64,000 bases of DNA from Diplonema japonicum (lineage: Eukaryota > Euglenozoa > Diplonemea > Diplonemida > Diplonemidae). Below are positions 58,714-64,000 of the stretch, piece after piece. A program made the position numbers and the translations under genes. The stretch is from assembly GCA_964019335.1 (NCBI GenBank), contig OZ025673.1, positions 248,001-312,000 of the forward strand. The letters run 5' to 3'. Under the pieces are notes generated by a model, which saw only the letters and a list, made by a program, of their open reading frames with translations, was not told the DNA's origin and searched no databases. Positions within the stretch are counted from its first letter, which is position 1; every line of letters begins with the position of its first letter.

Positions 58714-61700
58714 TTAACCACACAAGATGTTCGTCAACTCTTTTCCGTACTTTGCACGCAATTCTTGGATGCTGTTGAGGTGTGCAGATACCCTGAACCC
58801 TTCATGCTTTTGGTTCACGATCGAAGACGATGCTAAGAAAGCTGCGAGGTCAGTCTGTGCAACAAGAAGCGGCTTCATATACGCAAGACAAAGATATATG
58901 ATGCAAGGAAGACACTCGGGACCGTAGAGCAACGTTGCAGAGAGAGTCGAAAGAACATCCTGCCAATCCAAGAAATTGAGGAACATCTGGTGCGTCCAGA
59001 GGTTCACGACGTAAAAAGCAGGCGTGTCGTTCAAACGGAAGAGGTTCAAGAGTGGAAGGGCTTCCTTGTTCAACAGGTGTTCGACAGCAGCGGAGACTCG
59101 AAGCGTGTCGGATGGGGTACATTTGAAGAACTGCATTCCGGGGAGACGATTCACGCACTGTATCCTGTCCACCCCAAGAATAAACAGCACGACAGTAGTC
59201 CAATCGATAGTTGTTAGCATGCTTGACAGATCCGCTATGTGACTTTGTGTTTTGGATTGGTCCAGCAGCCCCAGGTACGTTCCGTACTTGACCCCTGCTG
59301 TTGCAGCCGCCTCTGCGTGCTGATGGGGTTCGGCAGGCACGCTGTCCACCTCTTCGATGCCCTCGCTCACGATGATGAACTGGAAGATCAATCTGAACAA
59401 CTTCTTGTTGTGCACCGGACTAGAGTCTAACAGCAGCGCACGCTTGAAGATATCCTTCACACCCTCGACCCACTCCTGTTTCGCTTCGTTCATCTCGTTG
59501 GAGACTGCCGTCAGGACCTGCTCCACCGCGTGTGCCAGTGATGTTGTCAGACTCGATAGGCTTACTGCTGGTTGTCCTGCTTCTTTCACCACCATCACGT
59601 CTGGCATGATGGGGTACGTCCATCCCCTTGGTGTCCATTCCTCCCTCTCGATATCTGACAATTCTGGTGCATTGCACTCCGGTGCCTCGCCTTCTTCGTC
59701 GTCGTATAAGACTCCGCAATGTGCTTCGTTCACAACCCCCAACGGCCCTTCTATGTCTGGTTGTTCCGCCCACAGGCCTTTGAAGAACAAGAATTCCCAG
59801 CAGGAGGACTGCTTCGGTAGCTGTCGTTCGCCCGGTCCCCCGATGACGCCCACAGCGCATAGCATGATGTGGCGTAGCAAAGACGCGGGGTGCAGAGTCA
59901 GATCGTGCATCTGCAGTGTCTGCAGTTCCTTCACCACGTCGTACTTGCTGATCAGCAGCAACGCTGAGTCGAGCAGCATGACAGAGCCCAAAGCAAGCGC
60001 ACTCAGGACCGACACTTCTACATCGCAATCGGCTTCCAGTTTCAACACCGCAGTAATGCTACGGTGCATGGCCTGCGTGGGGTTCTGCCACGTGGTGGAA
60101 CATATCATGGCTGCCCGCAGAAACTCCCAGTACCGCATGGTGAGTGCAGCAGAGTTGTCTTCTGTTTGCATCATGCAGTGCCCGTTTGTCTCTGCTTGCC
60201 AGTACCGCATGGCACCCTCTAGCCCTGGCACGCCTGGAATGGAAGTCACCTCACTCAACAGGTCCCCGCTCATCACCAACATCGTCAGCGCAGGGGTGCC
60301 CTCTGTGAGCACACCTACGGCACTACGCTTCACCACATGGTACATCAGGTCTGTATCACTAGCCACCGCACGAGCCACATACGGATTGTGGAGGCTCCCT
60401 ACCACTGGGTCAAGCCCCTCGAGGCCCCTTTCATTCACAACATTCTTCAACATGGTGACGATGTCATTGACAGGAGCGTGCACAGCAAGCGAAGGGAACT
60501 GTAAAATGGCTCTCGCGAGGGAGAGGGCCTCCTTGCGGAGGCGGGACTTCCAAGACCCTGCTTTGAGGAGGAACTTGACAACGATGGACAGCAGGCTGTC
60601 GCCCACAGGGTGGTGGGTCAAGATGTCGCGGCCTATCTTTTGCTTGGTGAGCTCAGTGAGAAAGCGCATCTCAGCAACAAGGGTGGCGGTGAGGACAGAG
60701 TCGAAGGGGCGCTCTTCCGCTGCGGCTGCAATGTCGATGAGCGGCAGTAGGTAGTTGTGCACCACCAGGTAAGACACGGAGGGGTCCACGAAGCTTGCGG
60801 AGAACGACAGCAGGCAAGAGTAGGTAGAAGAGATGACAGCAAATGGGTTTTTACTAGCAGCGTTTCCGTAAAGCCCACGCAGGCTGTGAAGGATGACTCC
60901 GTGCAAGGCTGTCGAGGCCACCAGATGGTCGTCAGACAACAGGAGCGATGTGTCGGATGTGTGCGTTGCGAACATATGCAAGTGCATCAGGTCAGACCCA
61001 TTCAGCACAACAGGGAACACTCGTCTCCCTTCTTCATATGTCAACGTGAGCGCAATAAGGCTAATACAGTGCAGTAGAAGCTGGTCGCTTTCGCATGCAG
61101 GGCTGTCTTTCGATGCTGTCTGCAGCATGCTCAACCGCTGTGCTGGCTGCAGCCCGTTCAGAGCTGCGACTGACTCGTCCACATTCTCGCAAAATGCAAC
61201 AAGACAGCACTCCCGCAGGAATCCAGGATTGGAGAAAATATAACTTCGGACCTTCGCGGACTTCATGTACAACTCGAACCAAAGTGCGGTGGGGTCGATG
61301 CTCGCAAAGATAGTGAGGACGGCACGCGAGGCAAGCATATTGGTGAGGCTGTGAAGGAGCCTTGGGAAGAAATCAATGTACATCCACTGCGTCTCAACAG
61401 TACAGAGGGAACGGTGGAGAAGACGGGCAGCGGCATAACTACCTTCATCTCTATCGAACAACCCGATGAGGGATGTTGTGATTTGCGCGGTTTGCCAACA
61501 TTCGCAAACTTTGATAACGGAGAGAAGGGTACGGAGTGCAACATGTGCGACAGGGGGCGACGAGGCAAGGCTGCGAACGAGGTTTTCTCGCATAGTGGGC
61601 CAGTCCTCTGTGTCGCAGATTTCAGCTGCCATGTTGTTCAAGGAAGTTAAGAGTGCGATTCGTGTGGTTTCGTCAGCTATCAATGTTACATCGACCATCA

Positions 61701-62232
61701 TATCTTCTACTTCGCTGCCTTCTTCGGTGTACCTGAGGGACACAGCGACACCAGACAACCTCATGGCGGTTTGTTTCACTGTTTTGTGGAATTCCATCAC
61801 ATCGTCCGGTTCGCACCACTCAGAAAGCTCGTCGTCGAGGGTGAAGATTTGCGCTGAGAGGCTTGTGCTTCTTTCATGGTTTCTTCCAGGCCTTGCTTGC
61901 GTTACCAATGGTAGCATATAGCCGTTTGTTTCTAGGTTTTCAGCCTCTTCGCTTATTTTGGCGTGGCATAGTTGGTATTCTTTGCTTTCCTTTGCTGATT
62001 TGACTGTTGTGAGCCAGACTTCTTCGGAGATATGGGTGTTTTCGGACGCGGCCATGATTCGATCTACTTTTTCGCCCAGAATTTTTGACGCCCTTTGTAC
62101 CAGTTCCAGATCCTCGTAGTCTTCATCAGTTTCCCCTAGAATGGCGAGCTGGCGTACGATGTCATCTTTCTTCCCAACGAACAGAGATTTCTTAGCCTGG
62201 CGTTCTTGGAGATCTCGTACGAGCTCCTCCAT
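58714..62232 (-). CDS. TBC1D32: BROMI/TBC1D32-like ciliary protein
   Basis: A 1172-residue, mostly helical repeat protein. The C-terminal ~150 residues match the TBC-like end of TBC1D32/Broad-minded: FYVVNLWTHQMFLNFLDWQDV, then LLYGPECLPCIIYLCLAYM, and the terminal GFRVSAHLNSIQELRAKYGKEL, like the vertebrate GFRVSDY…LEQNY ending. The N-terminal ~1000 residues are Armadillo/HEAT-like helices. Vertebrate BROMI works with the kinase CCRK in cilium assembly and Hedgehog signalling; in a protist only the cilium role would apply. A catalytic Arg/Gln finger pair for Rab GAP activity is not evident, as in other BROMI proteins. Recognition rests on the C-terminus and overall length, so confidence is moderate. 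Confidence 0.7.
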   Translation of the reverse strand: MEELVRDLQERQAKKSLFVGKKDDIVRQLAILGETDEDYEDLELVQRASKILGEKVDRIMAASENTHISEEVWLTTVKSAKESKEYQLCHAKISEEAENLETNGYMLPLVTQARPGRNHERSTSLSAQIFTLDDELSEWCEPDDVMEFHKTVKQTAMRLSGVAVSLRYTEEGSEVEDMMVDVTLIADETTRIALLTSLNNMAAEICDTEDWPTMRENLVRSLASSPPVAHVALRTLLSVIKVCECWQTAQITTSLIGLFDRDEGSYAAARLLHRSLCTVETQWMYIDFFPRLLHSLTNMLASRAVLTIFASIDPTALWFELYMKSAKVRSYIFSNPGFLRECCLVAFCENVDESVAALNGLQPAQRLSMLQTASKDSPACESDQLLLHCISLIALTLTYEEGRRVFPVVLNGSDLMHLHMFATHTSDTSLLLSDDHLVASTALHGVILHSLRGLYGNAASKNPFAVISSTYSCLLSFSASFVDPSVSYLVVHNYLLPLIDIAAAAEERPFDSVLTATLVAEMRFLTELTKQKIGRDILTHHPVGDSLLSIVVKFLLKAGSWKSRLRKEALSLARAILQFPSLAVHAPVNDIVTMLKNVVNERGLEGLDPVVGSLHNPYVARAVASDTDLMYHVVKRSAVGVLTEGTPALTMLVMSGDLLSEVTSIPGVPGLEGAMRYWQAETNGHCMMQTEDNSAALTMRYWEFLRAAMICSTTWQNPTQAMHRSITAVLKLEADCDVEVSVLSALALGSVMLLDSALLLISKYDVVKELQTLQMHDLTLHPASLLRHIMLCAVGVIGGPGERQLPKQSSCWEFLFFKGLWAEQPDIEGPLGVVNEAHCGVLYDDEEGEAPECNAPELSDIEREEWTPRGWTYPIMPDVMVVKEAGQPAVSLSSLTTSLAHAVEQVLTAVSNEMNEAKQEWVEGVKDIFKRALLLDSSPVHNKKLFRLIFQFIIVSEGIEEVDSVPAEPHQHAEAAATAGVKYGTYLGLLDQSKTQSHIADLSSMLTTIDWTTVVLFILGVDRIQCVNRLPGMQFFKCTPSDTLRVSAAVEHLLNKEALPLLNLFRLNDTPAFYVVNLWTHQMFLNFLDWQDVLSTLSATLLYGPECLPCIIYLCLAYMKPLLVAQTDLAAFLASSSIVNQKHEGFRVSAHLNSIQELRAKYGKELTNILCG

Positions 62233-63303
62233 ATCAGGATTTTCTTTTTTTTTTTCTTTTGTTTTATATTAAAATCCTTTTTTTTCTTCCCCCCCCCGGC
62301 ATTGAACAATTAAAAAAAAATATTTTTTTCTTCAAAGGGGAAAGTGGTGGAAAGCGGGGGGGAGGGAAAGAAACGAGAAAAAAAAAGGGGGGTAGTAGTG
62401 GTGGAAAAAAAAAAAAAAAAAGGAACTAATTATACGAACAAGTAATGTGGATTGTGCAAAAAAAAAAAAAAGAATAAATAATAGTAATAATAAAAACTGG
62501 AAAAAAAAAAAAGAGATTAAACCTCCCTGCCATCCCCCATCGTCAATTAGGGTGGGGGGGGGTTCCTTTTTTTTCTTTTCTTTTTTTTTTTTCGTTCTTT
62601 TATTTGGTAGTAGTGAGAAGGGCTTTCAGTCTCTTGGACTCGCGTGTTTTCTTTTCGTTCGTTCTCCTCTCCTACTCACCACATGGTTTCTTTTTTTTTT
62701 TTTTTTTAATGGTTTGAAATGGATTTTTTGTTCCCAAAAGAAAAAAAAAGAAAAAAAAGGGGAGGGGGAGAATAAGAGAACAAGCACCCTTTTTTTTAAT
62801 TCTGACATTTCCTTCTTTTCAGACAACGTATGGTTCCCAGCAATCCTTGGCTGCTGTTTCTGGTTAGCTTCACCAGAGCTGTCTATTTTCTTGTTTGTTC
62901 TCTTTCCCCCCCCCCTATAAATAAAAAAACTCATTTCTCACCCGCGTCCTCCCCCACCTCCCCTTACTTATTTGTTTGCTATGCAACTGTTACAATTTCT
63001 TTTCTAAAAAACTTAGATTATTTGTAGTGCATAGTGCTGCCAACATTCTGTTGATTGTGTGTATCTTGCATGAGTTTGGAAAAATAGGTGCAATCCGAAA
63101 ATATATCTTTTTCTCCCTCTTTTTTTTTTTTTGTTACAAATATTTATCTTTCAAAAAATGATTTTATAACTATATGCAACTTGTGCCGAGCAAAAAATTT
63201 TCACAGCTTTTTAAAAAACCTTTTTTGCTCGTGCGAACAACAAAACTTCCTCTTTCATAAAGTCGACCACATCGCTGTATAATGTGTGTTACGATCTACT
63301 TGC

Positions 63304-63334
<31 letters not shown>

Positions 63335-63821
63335 GTTTCATCAAAAAATAATAACTATTAAGTCGACTTTATTTCCCGGGCGGAGATTTTCAACAATCCC
63401 GAGGTATTTGAGCACAGGCCGAGGGATAGTTATCCCCGCCAAGGGAAAGGGAAAGTCAACTTTAGTACCCTAATCTGTAATTTTACTTTTCCTATATTTT
63501 GCGCCCATGGTTGTCAGAACACTGTGATAGTAAGGCCTACAGGCCATGCGCCGACCCCTTTTTTGAAAGAAAACCCCTGTGGAAAATAAAGTACTTTATT
63601 GTCCTGCCGGGAAATAAAGTGCACTTTATTTCCACTGGCCGGAGGGAAATATAGGACGAATAAAAATAAAAATTGATAGTTAAAACGCACCGTGATGGGC
63701 TAGCATCATCTTCATGCTGTCATCTGGGGTGTTAAAGAGTGACAAAAATTTTCAAAAAAAAAATCAAAAAAAAAAAAAAAAAAGGAGGCGCCACCCCTTT
63801 TTTTTATTTATCTGCGAAAAC

Positions 63822-63861
<40 letters not shown>

Positions 63862-64000
63862 AGGTTATCGGTTAAATATTTATGTACCACAAGTTGGTAG
63901 AATGAAAAAAGTAGTATTTTTAAATTTGTATGACACCAAATAAGAAAAAAAAAAAAAAAGAAAGAAAGAAAAAAAAAAGAGCTTTCTATTTTCTTCATGC
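62233..64000. other. AT-rich end of window
   Basis: Homopolymer and AT-rich DNA with no supportable gene. It includes the palindrome cluster at 63362-63660, and A runs again dominate from 63.75 kb. Confidence 0.6.
63362..63660. repeat. Palindrome cluster
   Basis: Contains a perfect 24-bp palindrome at 63610-63633 with half-site GGAAATAAAGTG. There is also a perfect 16-bp palindrome at 63585-63600 (half-site AATAAAGT) and a hairpin GGGATAGTTATCCC at 63423-63436. A further half-site, ACTTTATTTCCCGGGCGGA, lies at 63366, echoing ACTTTATTTCCACTGGCCGGA at 63623. GGGAAAGTCAAC at 63450-63461 inversely matches GTCGACTTT at 63362. Repeated halves at both ends suggest a small mobile element or a protein-binding array. 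Confidence 0.6.

Noticed and set aside
63589..63601. AGTACTTTATTG, resembling the 3' end of euglenozoan spliced leaders (GTACTTTATTG)
   Set aside because: The match lies within a palindrome, lacks the rest of the leader and is not followed by a GT donor; it is not an SL RNA gene.

Overview
This window is nuclear DNA of a eukaryote. I place it in Euglenozoa and favour a diplonemid, from gene layout rather than any marker gene. All 22 intact protein genes, and the broken gene copy, lie on the minus strand. Neighbouring genes are often only 64-130 bp apart. Several of those gaps hold a pyrimidine tract, then an AG, then a short leader before the ATG, as expected for trans-spliced polycistronic transcription. 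Unlike kinetoplastids, at least three genes carry cis-introns. No spliced-leader RNA gene is visible, so the placement is inference. Spacers are saturated with A/T homopolymers and some C/G runs.

Layout. 0-4.3 kb: homopolymer and microsatellite DNA. 4.3-10 kb: a two-RRM protein, an SP/TP-rich protein with one intron, a small unknown and PRPP synthetase. 10-16 kb: an unknown multi-pass membrane protein, a decayed piggyBac element with terminal repeats and a TTAA site, a zinc-ribbon protein, and a fusion of two bacterial arsenosugar-type glycosyltransferases. 16-19 kb: low complexity with a foldback. 19-32 kb: a kelch-like protein, STRAP (two introns), an SPFH gene with a broken tandem copy, a Ubl-ankyrin tail-anchored protein, a coiled-coil protein and a delta-type PI-PLC. 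32-38.5 kb: mostly low complexity around one type I membrane protein gene. 38.5-46 kb: a dual-specificity phosphatase (three introns), an IQ-rich protein, an EF-hand-like protein, UBA4/MOCS3 and a coiled-coil protein. 46.4-62.2 kb: a 3797-residue VPS13, a small basic protein and a BROMI/TBC1D32-like protein. 62.2-64 kb: palindromic, AT-rich DNA.

The genes do not form one pathway, as expected for a housekeeping gene array. Themes are membrane contact and lipid signalling (VPS13, PI-PLC, SPFH), the flagellum (BROMI, probably the IQ protein), tRNA thiolation/Moco (UBA4) and nucleotide supply (PRPS). The most unusual signals are very short introns that are almost pure A or T runs, several with poly-A where a polypyrimidine tract is expected, and long A runs abutting start codons. 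Others are the fused glycosyltransferase, a PI-PLC with a tandem Tudor-like tail, a tryptophan-rich repeat tail on VPS13, and several small uncharacterised repeat families.
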